Assembly (NCBI RefSeq): GCF_036226765.1
Contig: NZ_CP109017.1
Coordinates: 3,051,501-3,115,500, forward strand
Direction of reading: 5' to 3'
Length of the DNA stretch: 64,000 nucleotides
Origin: Streptomyces sp. NBC_00670
GTDB taxonomy: Bacteria > Actinomycetota > Actinomycetes > Streptomycetales > Streptomycetaceae
Part shown: positions 15,355 through 23,746 of the stretch, piece after piece
Position numbering within the stretch: the first letter of the stretch is position 1
Layout: each line of letters begins with the position of its first letter
Notes under the pieces: generated by a model
Databases searched by the model: none
What the model was told of the DNA's origin: nothing
What the model saw: only the letters and a program-made list of their open reading frames with translations
Made by a program: the position numbers and the translations under genes

Positions 15355-16344
15355 ATGAGCGCACGCGACATCTACCTCAGCTTCTTCATGTTCACCGTCG
15401 ACCTGCACCCGGACGATCCCCGGTACACCGAGGTCGTCGTCAGGCACATGAGGGAACTGCGGAACATGGGCTACGCGGGCTTCGACCTGCCCGTCTTCCC
15501 GAAGGGCGCGGGCACCCCCCAGGCGGACGTGCCCCGCTACGAGAAGCTCAGGGAAGCTCTCGACGCAGCCGGCCTGGAGGACGTGGGTCTGACCACCAAC
15601 GTGGCCACGACGCCGACCTGCGATCCCACGTCGCTGATCGCCGAGGAACGCGAGGCGGCCCTGGCCTACCTCAAGTCCCGGGTGGACATCACCGCGGCCC
15701 TGCGCGGCAGCATCATGGCGGGCCCCGTTCTGTTCCCCTACAACGTGTTCCCCACCCTCGACGGCGTGCCGCTGTGGAGTGACGCGTTGCAGGACTGGCT
15801 GCGGCCCCGGTACCGCGTCGCGCAGCCGCTCTTCGAGCGGCTCGGTGCCTACGCGGCGGAAAAGGGCGTCCAGGTCGCCGTCGAACCCGTCGACCACTGG
15901 GAGACCCCGGCCCCGAACATGGTGCGTGACGTGCTCGACTTCCTCGTCGGCGTGCGCGATCCGCACATCGGGGTGTGCGTGGACAGCTCGCACGTCGTAC
16001 TCGGCAGCAGCGGTCCGAAGGCGTACCACCGCGACATCCGGGATGCCGCCGACCAGCGGCGCCTGCACTACGTGCAGGTGTCCCCGCCGGACCGTGGCGA
16101 GGTCGCGGACAGCTGGATCCCCTGGCGCACATTCCTCGAGCCCGTCCTGCCCGTGTACGACGGACCGCTGCTCATCGAAGTCTTCAACGCCATCCCGGCG
16201 TTCCTCACCTCGCTGCGGCTGACGAGGCGGAAGTTCTGGATCCCCCTGGACGACGATCCGGTTCCGGGCGTGCCGAGCGCCTACGACGTCGCCGAGGAGG
16301 GGATCAGGAAACTGCGATCGGAGCTGGCCGGACTCGCGGCGTAG
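15355..16344 (+). CDS. Sugar phosphate isomerase/epimerase-like TIM barrel
   Basis: The 329-residue protein (MSARDIYLSFFMFTVDLHPD) belongs to the xylose-isomerase-like TIM barrels. It contains MGYAGFDLPVFPK, VQVAVEPVDHWETPAP with the metal-binding Glu, IGVCVDSSHVVLG with an Asp-Ser-Ser-His motif and LLIEVFNA with the C-terminal Glu. Members include ketose 3-epimerases and enzymes that process 3-keto-glycosides. It begins two bases after the previous stop; an in-frame GTG at 15349 is an alternative start. As the last gene of the operon it likely handles the product of the dehydratase or the keto-sugar itself. Reaction is unassigned. Confidence 0.8.
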   Translation: MSARDIYLSFFMFTVDLHPDDPRYTEVVVRHMRELRNMGYAGFDLPVFPKGAGTPQADVPRYEKLREALDAAGLEDVGLTTNVATTPTCDPTSLIAEEREAALAYLKSRVDITAALRGSIMAGPVLFPYNVFPTLDGVPLWSDALQDWLRPRYRVAQPLFERLGAYAAEKGVQVAVEPVDHWETPAPNMVRDVLDFLVGVRDPHIGVCVDSSHVVLGSSGPKAYHRDIRDAADQRRLHYVQVSPPDRGEVADSWIPWRTFLEPVLPVYDGPLLIEVFNAIPAFLTSLRLTRRKFWIPLDDDPVPGVPSAYDVAEEGIRKLRSELAGLAA

Positions 16345-16372
16345 CACTTGCGGCCGAACCCGGCATGTACGG

Positions 16373-16741
16373 TCACGTGCGGTCGTGCAGCGTGACGTGG
16401 TAGCCGTCCGGGTCCGCGAACGTGAACGTGCGGCCGAAGGGGCCGTCGATCGGGGCGGCGACGATGGTGTGGCCGTCGGCGGCCAGGCTGTCGTGGATGG
16501 CCTGGACGTCGGTGGCGTGCAGCCAGATCGCGGTGCCGATGCCGGGCTGGTCGACGGAGGTGAGATCCGTGCCGGGGACGATGTCGCGCAGGGCGAACGC
16601 GATCGGCTTCGTGTCGAAGACGACGGCGTGCGGAGGGCCGGCCGGCGAGCGGACGAGGCCGAGGTAGCGCTCGTAGAACGCCTGCGAGGCGTCGCGGTCG
16701 CGCACCTGGAGGGAGAGGAAGTCGGGGCCGGTGGCGGGCAT
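16373..16741 (-). CDS. VOC (glyoxalase/bleomycin-resistance fold) protein
   Basis: The 122-residue protein has two beta-alpha-beta-beta-beta halves: FLSLQVRDRDASQAFYERYL at the start and GRTFTFADPDGYHVTLHDRT at the end. The latter is the usual metal-site strand of the VOC fold, although the terminal Glu is replaced by a His/Asp context. It would bind or isomerise a small molecule. It is divergent from the MarR gene and shares a 73-bp region with two perfect palindromes, so it is probably the target of that repressor. Confidence 0.85.
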   Translation of the reverse strand: MPATGPDFLSLQVRDRDASQAFYERYLGLVRSPAGPPHAVVFDTKPIAFALRDIVPGTDLTSVDQPGIGTAIWLHATDVQAIHDSLAADGHTIVAAPIDGPFGRTFTFADPDGYHVTLHDRT

Positions 16742-16770
16742 GGCGGTGCTCCTTCGGTTCGCGTGCGTTA

Positions 16771-16816
16771 CGTGTCAGCTTTCTGACACGACCACCGTAT
16801 GTCAGAATACTGACAT
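16771..16816. promoter_or_regulatory. Two palindromic MarR operators
   Basis: CGTGTCAG-CTTT-CTGACACG (16771-16790) and ATGTCAG-AATA-CTGACAT (16799-16816) are perfect inverted repeats with the same core, TGTCAG-N4-CTGACA, with centres 27 bp apart. The second one overlaps the ATG of the MarR gene (16815-16817). They fill the intergenic region, so one repressor should control both divergent genes. There is no Shine-Dalgarno sequence before the MarR ATG, which fits a leaderless transcript starting inside the operator. Confidence 0.75.
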
Positions 16817-17276
16817 GAAGCAAGACGATGCCGGGATCGACCTCGACACCTCCCTGGGCTATCTGCTGAAAGAGGCTTCGAGCGCGCTGCGCGTGGCCAT
16901 GGAGGAGGTGCTGCGGCCGCTCGGGATGAGCGTGACGCACTACTCCTGTCTCGAACTGCTGGCCCAGCGGCCGGGGTTGTCCAATTCCGAGCTCGCGCGG
17001 GGCGCGTTCGTGACCCGGCAGTCGATGAACACCCTGCTGAAGAACCTGGAACGGGACGGCTTCGTGACCAGGCCCGCGGAGGCGCCCGTCGGGAAGGTGC
17101 TGCCCACGCGGCTCACGCCCCGCGGCCGGCGGAGTCTGGAGAAGGCGACCGCGGCGGTCCGGTCGGTCGAGAACAGGATGCTGACCGGGCTCTCCGAGGC
17201 CGACCGGGCGGAGGCGTTCCGGGTCCTGCGGAGCATGGTCCGCTCGCTGCGCGGGGACGAGGGAACGACGGAGTAG
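16815..17276 (+). CDS. MarR-family transcriptional regulator
   Basis: The 153-residue protein (MKQDDAGIDLDTSLGYLLKE) has the MarR winged HTH at about 50-110: LLAQRPGLSNSELARGAFVT, RQSMNTLLKNLERDGFVTR, and a wing with APVGKVLPTRLTPRGRR. MarR dimers bind palindromes and release them on ligand binding or oxidation; there is no cysteine near the N-terminus that would suggest redox sensing, although C52 is possible. It most likely represses itself and the divergent VOC gene through the two operators at 16771-16816. Confidence 0.88.
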   Translation: MKQDDAGIDLDTSLGYLLKEASSALRVAMEEVLRPLGMSVTHYSCLELLAQRPGLSNSELARGAFVTRQSMNTLLKNLERDGFVTRPAEAPVGKVLPTRLTPRGRRSLEKATAAVRSVENRMLTGLSEADRAEAFRVLRSMVRSLRGDEGTTE

Positions 17277-17285
17277 TCCGACGCC

Positions 17286-17741
17286 CTACGCCCACCTCTT
17301 CACCAGCGTGTACTCCGTGATTCCCGGCGGGTAGTCCGGGATCACGCAGACCGTTTCGTAGCCCTGCTTCACGTAGAACTTCGGGGCCTGGAAGTCCCAT
17401 GTCTCCACGCGGGACGCGGTGCACGCGCGGTCCGTGCGGGCGAGGTGTTCGGCCCGGGCCAGCAGATGCGTGCCGAGGCCCGTGCCGCGGAACGGTTCGT
17501 CGACCCAGAGGTAGGTGACGTGCAGCCACGTCGCCCAGGTGTGGCCGACCAGGCCACCCGCCAACCGACCGGAATCGTCCAGCGCCCACACGTGCAGCGG
17601 GGTCTCGCGCTCCCCCGGCGTGCCGCGCAGCGCGCGCAGCACCGGGGACGCCGCCGTGTTCGTGTCGCGCAGTCGCTTCCGCAGGAGATCGCGCCGCTCC
17701 TTGTCGACTTCTGTCTCGATACGAAACATACGGCTCACCAT
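17286..17741 (-). CDS. GNAT family N-acetyltransferase
   Basis: The 151-residue protein has the GNAT acetyl-CoA site: HVTYLWVDEPFRGTGLGTHL, with the motif A pattern Q/RxxGxG/A as RGTGLG, followed by FYVKQGYETVCVIPDYP, the motif B region of the fold. It would acetylate an amine of an unknown acceptor in the cytoplasm. Start MVSRMFRIETEVD at 17741 is tentative; 17729 (MFRIETEV) is equally possible. It is convergent with the MarR gene and stands alone. Confidence 0.82.
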   Translation of the reverse strand: MVSRMFRIETEVDKERRDLLRKRLRDTNTAASPVLRALRGTPGERETPLHVWALDDSGRLAGGLVGHTWATWLHVTYLWVDEPFRGTGLGTHLLARAEHLARTDRACTASRVETWDFQAPKFYVKQGYETVCVIPDYPPGITEYTLVKRWA

Positions 17742-17995
17742 AAACGCGCCGGACGGGCAGTTCCGCGAATTCGCTTCCGCTCCGCGCACGCGGCCCTACT
17801 CTGAGGACAGTGCCGGTGGGGGCCGGTGCCGATCAGGGGGCGAAATCAGTCGGGTACGACGCCCGGAGTGGGGGTAGCAGTCTCAGCACGGCGGCGGCCG
17901 TGCGGGCTGCGACGCCCCGTGTCCCGAGCCGGCCGCTCGGGGACTCCGGGCGCCGTGCCCGCTCCGGCCGTCCCCCGACCTGTGGGGGTATTTCA

Positions 17996-18793
17996 GTGGT
18001 GCGCATCCGAGTCCTGGTCGTCGACGACCACCGCATCTTCGCCGAGTCGCTGGCCGCGGCCCTGGCCGCCGAGCCGGACGTCGACGTCTCCGCCGCCGGC
18101 AGCGGCCCGGCGGCACTGCGCTGCCTGGAGCGGGCGGCGGCCGAGGGCCGCAGATTCGACGTCATGCTCGTCGACGCCGATCTGGGGTGCGGTGTGCCCG
18201 CCGCTCGGCCGGGCGTGTCCGCGGTCCGGCCCGCCGCCGTGCCCGTGCAGCCGGTCGGTGAGGACGGGCTCGTCGACGGGATCTCCCTGGTCACCGGCGT
18301 CCGCGCCACCCAGCCCGGCGTACGGACGGTCGTGCTCGCCGAGAAGGACGACCCGCGCCGGGCCGCGCTCGCGCTCCAGGCCGGGGCATGCGGCTGGGTC
18401 GCCAAGGACTGCTCGCTCGTCCGGCTGCTCACCGTCATCCGCGGCGTCCTGCGCGACGAGACGCATCTGCCGCCCGCCCTGCTCACCGGCGTGCTGCGCG
18501 AGCTGACCGCCGCGCGCAAGCACCGCACCGAGAGCGAGCGTCTGGTGGAGTCGCTGACCCCGCGCGAGCGCGAGGTGCTGCGCTGCATGGTCGCCGGGCT
18601 GGGCCGCAAGGCCGTCGCCGAACGGCTGTTCCTCTCCCCGCACACCGTCCGCACGCACATGCAGAACGTGCTGGGCAAGCTCGGCGTGCACTCCACGCTG
18701 GCCGCCGTCGCCCTCGCGCGGCGGGCCGGGGTGGGGCCCGTCGATCTGAAGCTAGCCGGGGATGTTGTCGAACGGGGCGGTCAACTGGCGTAG
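17996..18793 (+). CDS. LuxR-type response regulator with an insertion in the receiver domain
   Basis: The 265-residue protein starts VVRIRVLVVDDHRIFAESLA, with the DD acidic pair, the phosphoacceptor Asp in VMLVDADLG and the Lys in GWVAKD. A C-terminal GerE helix-turn-helix lies at about 185-250 (LTPREREVLRCMVAGLG, SPHTVRTHMQNVLGKLG). After the phosphorylation-site strand about 30 extra residues rich in Val/Pro/Ala (GVPAARPGVSAVRPAA...) are inserted before DGISLV, where ordinary regulators have a short loop. No kinase gene is adjacent, so it is an orphan. The GTG at 17996 follows GGGGGT; 17999 is also possible. The end overlaps the convergent MarR gene by 42 bp. Confidence 0.85.
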   Translation: MVRIRVLVVDDHRIFAESLAAALAAEPDVDVSAAGSGPAALRCLERAAAEGRRFDVMLVDADLGCGVPAARPGVSAVRPAAVPVQPVGEDGLVDGISLVTGVRATQPGVRTVVLAEKDDPRRAALALQAGACGWVAKDCSLVRLLTVIRGVLRDETHLPPALLTGVLRELTAARKHRTESERLVESLTPREREVLRCMVAGLGRKAVAERLFLSPHTVRTHMQNVLGKLGVHSTLAAVALARRAGVGPVDLKLAGDVVERGGQLA

Positions 18794-19249
18794 CAGTCCG
18801 GCCAGTTCGGCGCGCTGGGCGCTGCTCAGTTCGGCGAGCAGGGCCCGCTCCTGGTCGAGCAGTCCGGCCAGTGCGCGGTCGGCCTGGTCCCGGCCCACCT
18901 CGGTGAGCCGGACCAGTACACCGCGCCGGTCGGTGGGGTCGGGCAGCCGCTCCACCAGGCCCTTCTTGGCCAGCCGGTCGATGCGGTTGGTCATCGTGCC
19001 CGAGGTGACCAGGGTCTGGGTCAGCAGTTGCCCGGGAGACAGCTGATAGGGGGCGCCGGCCCGGCGCAGCGCGGTGAGCACGTCGAACTCCCACGGCTCC
19101 AGGCTGTGTTCCGCGAACGCCAGCCGGCGGGCGCGGTCCAGGTGCCGGGCGAGTCTGCTGACCCGGCTGAGCACCTCCAGCGGCTCCACGTCGAGGTCCG
19201 GGCGTTCCCGACGCCATGCTGCGACCAGCCGATCGACCTCGTCCTCCAT
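18752..19249 (-). CDS. MarR-family transcriptional regulator
   Basis: The 165-residue protein (MEDEVDRLVAAWRRERPDLD) has a MarR winged HTH: EPWEFDVLTALRRAGAPYQL, TLVTSGTMTNRIDRLAKKGL, VERLPDPTDRRGVLVRLTE, the last being the typical wing with the DxRG pattern. It is divergent from the tam gene and the 98-bp gap contains an 18-bp palindrome and several half-sites, so it probably regulates both genes. The start at 19249 has no strong Shine-Dalgarno; a leaderless or weakly translated mRNA is possible. Confidence 0.88.
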   Translation of the reverse strand: MEDEVDRLVAAWRRERPDLDVEPLEVLSRVSRLARHLDRARRLAFAEHSLEPWEFDVLTALRRAGAPYQLSPGQLLTQTLVTSGTMTNRIDRLAKKGLVERLPDPTDRRGVLVRLTEVGRDQADRALAGLLDQERALLAELSSAQRAELAGLLRQLTAPFDNIPG

Positions 19250-19311
19250 ACGATCAGTGTAGTGGTTGTGTCGACGTGAAGTCTCTTGACGTACGCCTTC
19301 TTGATGTTCAG

Positions 19312-19329
19312 TATCTTGACGTCGAGATA
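19312..19329. promoter_or_regulatory. MarR-type operator upstream of tam
   Basis: TATCTTGACGTCGAGATA (19312-19329) is an inverted repeat around GACGTC with one mismatched pair. Related half-sites CTTGACGT and CTTGATGT recur at about 19294 and 19309, and GTCGACGTGAAG precedes them at about 19270. The cluster fills the divergent MarR/tam promoter region and lies 19 bp before the tam ATG. Binding by the adjacent MarR protein is inferred. Confidence 0.65.
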
Positions 19330-19347
19330 TTCGGGAGGAGCTCCGCC

Positions 19348-20181
19348 ATGGCATCCACCAGCCCCACCACCCCCGTCTGGGACCCGGGCCAGTACCTGCG
19401 GCACGCCGGGCACCGCGCCCGGCCCTTCCTCGACCTGCTCGCGCGCGTCCCCGACCTCCCCGGTGATCCGCCCCGCATCGCCGACCTCGGCTGCGGCCCG
19501 GGCAACGTCACCGTGCTGCTCGCCGACCGCTGGCCCGCCGCGCGCATCACCGGCTACGACAACTCGGCCGAGATGCTGGACGCGGCCACCGTCGCCCACG
19601 CCGGGCCCACCCCCGGCGGCGGCCGGCTCGACTTCGCGGTCGCCGACGCGCGCGCCTGGACGCCTCCCGAGCCGTACGACCTGCTGCTGAGCAACGCCAC
19701 GCTGCAATGGGTGCCGGGCCATCTGCGTGCCTTCGCCCGCTGGACGGCGGCGCTGGCACCGGGCGGCACGTTCGCCTTCCAGGTGCCGGGCAACTTCGAC
19801 GCCCCCAGCCACCGGCTGATGCGCGAGCTGGCCGGTTCCCCGCGCTGGCGGAGCCGGCTCGCGGACACCCTGCGGCACGAGGACGCCGTGCACTCCCCCG
19901 CCGTCTACCTGGAGACCCTGACCGGGCTCGGCTGCGCGGCGGACGTGTGGGAGACGACGTATCTGCACCTGCTGACCGGCGAGGACCCGGTCCTCGACTG
20001 GGTCAAGGGCACGGGCCTGCGCCCGGTCCTCACCGCGCTCGGCGACGACCCCGAGGCCCGCGACGCCTTCGTCGCCGAGTACCGCACGGCCCTGCGCGCG
20101 GCCTACCCGGCGACGGCCCACGGCACGGTCTTCCCGTTCCGCCGGATCTTCGCGGTCGCGCGGAAGGAGAGCGGCGTCTGA
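19348..20181 (+). CDS. tam: Trans-aconitate 2-methyltransferase
   Basis: The 277-residue protein (MASTSPTTPVWDPGQYLRHA) matches Tam: WDPGQYLRH start, SAM motif I IADLGCGPGNVTVLLADRWP, motif II-like ITGYDNSAEML, then LLLSNATLQWVPGH and FQVPGNFDAPSHR, all characteristic of this family. It methylates trans-aconitate, an inhibitor of the TCA-cycle enzyme aconitase, using SAM in the cytoplasm. GGGAGGAG stands upstream of ATG 19348. It is divergent from the MarR regulator at 18752 and is followed by a VOC gene, linked by TGATG overlaps through a 25-codon frame. Confidence 0.9.
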   Translation: MASTSPTTPVWDPGQYLRHAGHRARPFLDLLARVPDLPGDPPRIADLGCGPGNVTVLLADRWPAARITGYDNSAEMLDAATVAHAGPTPGGGRLDFAVADARAWTPPEPYDLLLSNATLQWVPGHLRAFARWTAALAPGGTFAFQVPGNFDAPSHRLMRELAGSPRWRSRLADTLRHEDAVHSPAVYLETLTGLGCAADVWETTYLHLLTGEDPVLDWVKGTGLRPVLTALGDDPEARDAFVAEYRTALRAAYPATAHGTVFPFRRIFAVARKESGV

Positions 20182-20258
20182 TGCCCACCGCCGTCACCCA
20201 CGAGCAGGCCGGCGCATACCCGCGCACCGCCGTCACCCGCGCGGAGGGTGGTTCCTGA
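20181..20258 (+). CDS. 25-residue coupling ORF between tam and the VOC gene
   Basis: A short frame (MPTAVTHEQAGAYPRTAVTR...) starts on the A of the tam stop (TGATG) and its own stop overlaps the ATG of the VOC gene in the same TGATG way. It contains an internal repeat (CACCGCCGTCACCC twice) and the VOC ribosome-binding site (GGAGGG). It may simply transmit ribosomes from tam to the VOC gene and encode no functional peptide. Confidence 0.3.
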   Translation: MPTAVTHEQAGAYPRTAVTRAEGGS

Positions 20259-20689
20259 TGCTCACCTCCCTCGACCACGTCCAGCTCGCCGCACCCCCCG
20301 GTTCCGAGGACCTGCTCCGCGCGTACTACGCCGGGGTGCTCGGCATGACGGAGGTGCCGAAGCCGCCGGTGCTCGCCGCCCGCGGGGGCTGCTGGTTCGC
20401 GGCCGGCGCCGTCCGGCTCCACCTCGGCGTGGCGGAGGACTTCCACCCGGCCCGCAAGGCCCACCCCGGGCTGCGCGTCACCGGGATCGAGGCGTACGCG
20501 GCCCGCCTCGCCGCCCGCGGCGCCCGGGTCACCTGGGACGACACCCTCCCCGGGCACCGTCGCTTCTACTCCGAGGATCCGGTCGGCAACCGGCTGGAGT
20601 TCCTGGAACCGACGACGACCGGCCCCGCGCCGCTCACGGCGAACGGAACCAAAGCCTCCGTCCACACAACCGCACACAATCAGCCATAG
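20258..20689 (+). CDS. VOC (glyoxalase-fold) protein
   Basis: The 143-residue protein (MLTSLDHVQLAAPPGSEDLL) has the VOC layout with SLDHVQL and YYAGVLGM in the first half and RRFYSEDPVGNRLEFLEP in the second, with the metal-site His and Glu (H7, E114 area) kept. It may be a lyase, dioxygenase or binding protein; the substrate is not clear. It is translated from the tam operon and its last 25 residues are a disordered tail. Confidence 0.85.
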   Translation: MLTSLDHVQLAAPPGSEDLLRAYYAGVLGMTEVPKPPVLAARGGCWFAAGAVRLHLGVAEDFHPARKAHPGLRVTGIEAYAARLAARGARVTWDDTLPGHRRFYSEDPVGNRLEFLEPTTTGPAPLTANGTKASVHTTAHNQP

Positions 20690-20870
20690 ATCATTCACAT
20701 CTAGTCGAATCAGGTGACACAAAGGCCGCCAATCGCCGCTTCGTGATCGTTCGGCTCATAGGCTCCTCCAAGCCCGTTCACCGCTCATCCATCGCTTCCG
20801 CACGGTTTCCGCCACGTTCGAGCGTGTGCGCGGGGTGCGACCGGACGTGGCGGACGGTCCCGGGGGACCC

Positions 20871-22955
20871 ATGAAGATCGCCTTCCTGATCAACAACGCG
20901 TACGGCATCGGCGGCACCATCCGTGCCACGGCCAACCTGTCCGGCGCCTTCGCCGAGCGGGGGCACGACGTCGAGGTCGTCAGCGTCCACCGCTCGCAGG
21001 ACGCGCCGCGGCTCGCATTCGACCCGCGGGTGACGTTCACCCCGCTCGTGGACACCCGCGCCGGCTCCCCCGGTTACGAGGGCGACCACGAGTTCACCCG
21101 CCGGCCGACCACGATGTTCGGGTACTCCCTCACCGAGCCGCACACCGCGCTCCAGGACCACCGCATCGCCGAGTACCTCACCGGCACCGACGCCGACGTG
21201 GTCATCGCCACCCGCCCCGACCTCAACGGCTACCTCGCCCGCGACGGCCGGCACAGCCGCTGCCTCCGCCTCGGCCAGGAGCACCTCAGCCTCGCCGCCC
21301 ACCGCGAACAGGTGCGCGAGGACCAGAACGCGGCCGTCCTCGGCCTCGACGCCTTCCTCACCGTCTCCGAGGCCGACGCCGCCGCCTACCGCGCCGCCCT
21401 CCCCCGGGCCCGTACGCGGATCATGTGCCTTCCCAACAGCGTGCCCGCGCCCGACGTGGCCCCCGCCACCCTCGACTCCCGCACGATCGTCGCCGCCGGG
21501 CGGCTCATCCCCGTCAAGCGCTACGACCGCCTCGTCACCGCCTTCGCCAAGGTCGCCGCCGAGCACCCCGACTGGACGCTGCGGCTGTACGGGCGCGGCG
21601 TGCGGAAGGCCGCCCTGCGCGAGCTGATCGACGAACTCGGGCTGTACGACCGGGTGTTCCTCATGGGAGCGGTCTCACCGATCGAGACCGAGTGGGCCAA
21701 GGGCGCCGTCGCCGCCGTCTCCTCCGACATGGAGTCGTTCGGCATGACCATCGTGGAGGCCATGCACTGCGGGGTGCCCGTCGTCGCCACCGACTGCCCG
21801 CACGGGCCCGCCGAGATCATCGATCACGAGCGGGACGGTCTGCTCACCCCGCTGTCCGGCGACGCCGACGCCCTCGCGGACGCGCTGAAGCGTCTCATCG
21901 ACGACGAGCCGCTGCGCCGCCGGCTCGGTGCGGCGGCCCGGGAGAAGGCCCGCGCGTACGCGCCCGACGCCATCGCCGCGCGGTACGAGACGCTGTTCGA
22001 GGAACTGACGCGGGCGCGCCGGCGGACGCTCTCGGGGGCCGCGTCCCGGGTACGGGAGCGGCTGGCGCGGGAGCGGCGGGCCAGGGGACGCGGCGCCTCC
22101 GGACACGCACCCGCACCTGAACACGCCTCCTCACCCCGGCCGCCCCTCGCCCTGTGCGCCACGGCGACCGCCGACGGCGGGCTGCTGGTCCGGCCGGGGC
22201 CGGGCGGCCGGCTGCCCGGCGGGCCGCGCGAACTGCTGCTGCGGCTGCGCCACGACCCGGAGGGCCGCGAACTCCGCGTCCCCGTGCCGGAGGGCGGGGA
22301 CGGCCGGCGAGTGCTGCTGTCCCGCGCCGCGCACGTCCTGCCGGACGGCCGCTGGGACTGCTACCTGGTGCCGGCGGGCGGCGCGGCGACACGGCGGCGG
22401 CGGATCACCGCCCGGATCGTCGAACAGGCCGCGCTGGTCGGACTCCCGCCCGCGGCCGGCCCCGACGGCGTGAGCTCCTGGATCCCGTACACCACGACCG
22501 ACGGCTTCCTCGCCCTGCGCACCTGGCTGCGCTCCGCGCACGCGGAGGTCGAACGGCTCCTTCTCGACGAGGAGGGCGAGGCGTCGGTGACGGTCACCGC
22601 GACGCTGTACGGGGCGGTGCTGCCCGAGGGTGCGCGGGTCACGGCGGTGCCGCGGGCGGAGGGGGCGCCGGAGATCGCGGTGCCCGTACGGCCGACGGGC
22701 GCCGGCGGTTTCGTCTTCACCCTCCCGTACGACGAACCGGTCCGCCGGAACGCCGGTGACGACGAACCGTGGGCCCTGCGGCTGGCGGGCCCCGGCCTGG
22801 CGGCGCCGGTGCCGCTGGGACGGATCGGCGGGGACGTGGTGGAGCGCAAGAAGACGGACGTCGTACCGGGCACGGTGGTCGGCGGCCACCGGGTGACGCC
22901 GTACTTCGCGGCGAGCAACGCACTGGCGCTGAGGGTGCGCCCGGAGCGCGTTTAG
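20871..22955 (+). CDS. GT4-family glycosyltransferase with C-terminal beta-rich extension
   Basis: The 694-residue protein begins MKIAFLINNAYGIGGTIRAT, the N-terminal fold of GT-B enzymes. The nucleotide-sugar half has AAGRLIPVKRYDRLVTAF, FLMGAVSP and the family-4 signature ESFGMTIVEAMHCGVPVVATD (E-x7-E pair). Residues from about 410 on form a Pro/Arg-rich hinge followed by about 250 residues of beta-rich sequence with no motif I know; this extension occurs with teichoic-acid/teichulosonic-type transferases in Streptomyces. A cytoplasmic role in building a cell-surface polymer is likely. The start has CGGGGGACCC before ATG. It is monocistronic. Confidence 0.85.
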   Translation: MKIAFLINNAYGIGGTIRATANLSGAFAERGHDVEVVSVHRSQDAPRLAFDPRVTFTPLVDTRAGSPGYEGDHEFTRRPTTMFGYSLTEPHTALQDHRIAEYLTGTDADVVIATRPDLNGYLARDGRHSRCLRLGQEHLSLAAHREQVREDQNAAVLGLDAFLTVSEADAAAYRAALPRARTRIMCLPNSVPAPDVAPATLDSRTIVAAGRLIPVKRYDRLVTAFAKVAAEHPDWTLRLYGRGVRKAALRELIDELGLYDRVFLMGAVSPIETEWAKGAVAAVSSDMESFGMTIVEAMHCGVPVVATDCPHGPAEIIDHERDGLLTPLSGDADALADALKRLIDDEPLRRRLGAAAREKARAYAPDAIAARYETLFEELTRARRRTLSGAASRVRERLARERRARGRGASGHAPAPEHASSPRPPLALCATATADGGLLVRPGPGGRLPGGPRELLLRLRHDPEGRELRVPVPEGGDGRRVLLSRAAHVLPDGRWDCYLVPAGGAATRRRRITARIVEQAALVGLPPAAGPDGVSSWIPYTTTDGFLALRTWLRSAHAEVERLLLDEEGEASVTVTATLYGAVLPEGARVTAVPRAEGAPEIAVPVRPTGAGGFVFTLPYDEPVRRNAGDDEPWALRLAGPGLAAPVPLGRIGGDVVERKKTDVVPGTVVGGHRVTPYFAASNALALRVRPERV

Positions 22956-23118
22956 GGCCTGTTGCGCCCGGGGGCGGAAGCCGTCGGCAAGGAACGACCT
23001 GTGAACACTGCGTGGACCGGGCAATGACCCGGGCCGCGCCCCGCTGACACGATGATCCCGCCGCGTCCGACCGAGCGGTACGCCCCAACGCCTCCTCGAT
23101 CCAAGGTGGTTCGACCTC

Positions 23119-23727
23119 GTGAGACTGACCCGTGTGACGCTCGCCGTGGCCGCCGGTGCCCTCGGCCCGGCGCTGCTGCTCTCCACCCCGTCCTTCGCCG
23201 CCGGCGCGACGACCGCCGTCCCGGCCGCCGCCGCGTCGGACACGGCCCCGGGCGCCGGGTCCCCCTACGACGACATGGACATCAACGACCTCCGCATCGC
23301 CATCCTGCGCATCCTGGCGAACCCGGACAGCGGCAAGCGGGTCACCAAGGAGGCGAACGCCCTCCTCGACGACGGCACGATGGAGGAGATGCGCACCTGG
23401 CTGGAGACCGGCTACCGGCTCGCCCAGTTCGAGGACGACCAGGTCGCCATCTTCACCATCATCGGCAAGCCCTCGTCCGGCCGGGCCGTCTACGCCGCGG
23501 CCTCCGAGGCGCTGGAGGCCGGCACCCCCGAGGCCGCCCGCGAGTTCCTGGCGACCGGCTACCGCCTCGCCCAGGCCCAGGACGACCGCTTCACCCTCTT
23601 CCAGATGCTCGCCGCCCCCGACCTCACCGACGCCATGCGCACCGCGATCTCCGCGGTCCTGGACGACGGCACCCCCGAGGCCATGCGCCACTTCCTGGAG
23701 GTCGGCCAGTACGAGGTCGAAGGCTGA
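23119..23727 (+). CDS. Secreted ALF-repeat protein
   Basis: The 202-residue protein has a signal peptide (MRLTRVTLAVAAGALGPALL...SFA) and a short linker, then three related helical repeats of about 45 residues: LRIAILRILANPDSGKRVTK, VAIFTIIGKPSSGRAVYAAA and FTLFQMLAAPDLTDAMRTAI, each followed by a stretch ending in (L/M)xxGxxxA or F L xTGYRLAQ. This is the ALF (short helical) repeat known in Streptomyces secreted and surface proteins; the role is unknown. GTG 23119 is the start (frame without upstream stop signals). Convergent with the gene at 23747. Confidence 0.82.
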   Translation: MRLTRVTLAVAAGALGPALLLSTPSFAAGATTAVPAAAASDTAPGAGSPYDDMDINDLRIAILRILANPDSGKRVTKEANALLDDGTMEEMRTWLETGYRLAQFEDDQVAIFTIIGKPSSGRAVYAAASEALEAGTPEAAREFLATGYRLAQAQDDRFTLFQMLAAPDLTDAMRTAISAVLDDGTPEAMRHFLEVGQYEVEG

Positions 23728-23746
23728 GAGCCGCTTCCCTGTCCGT

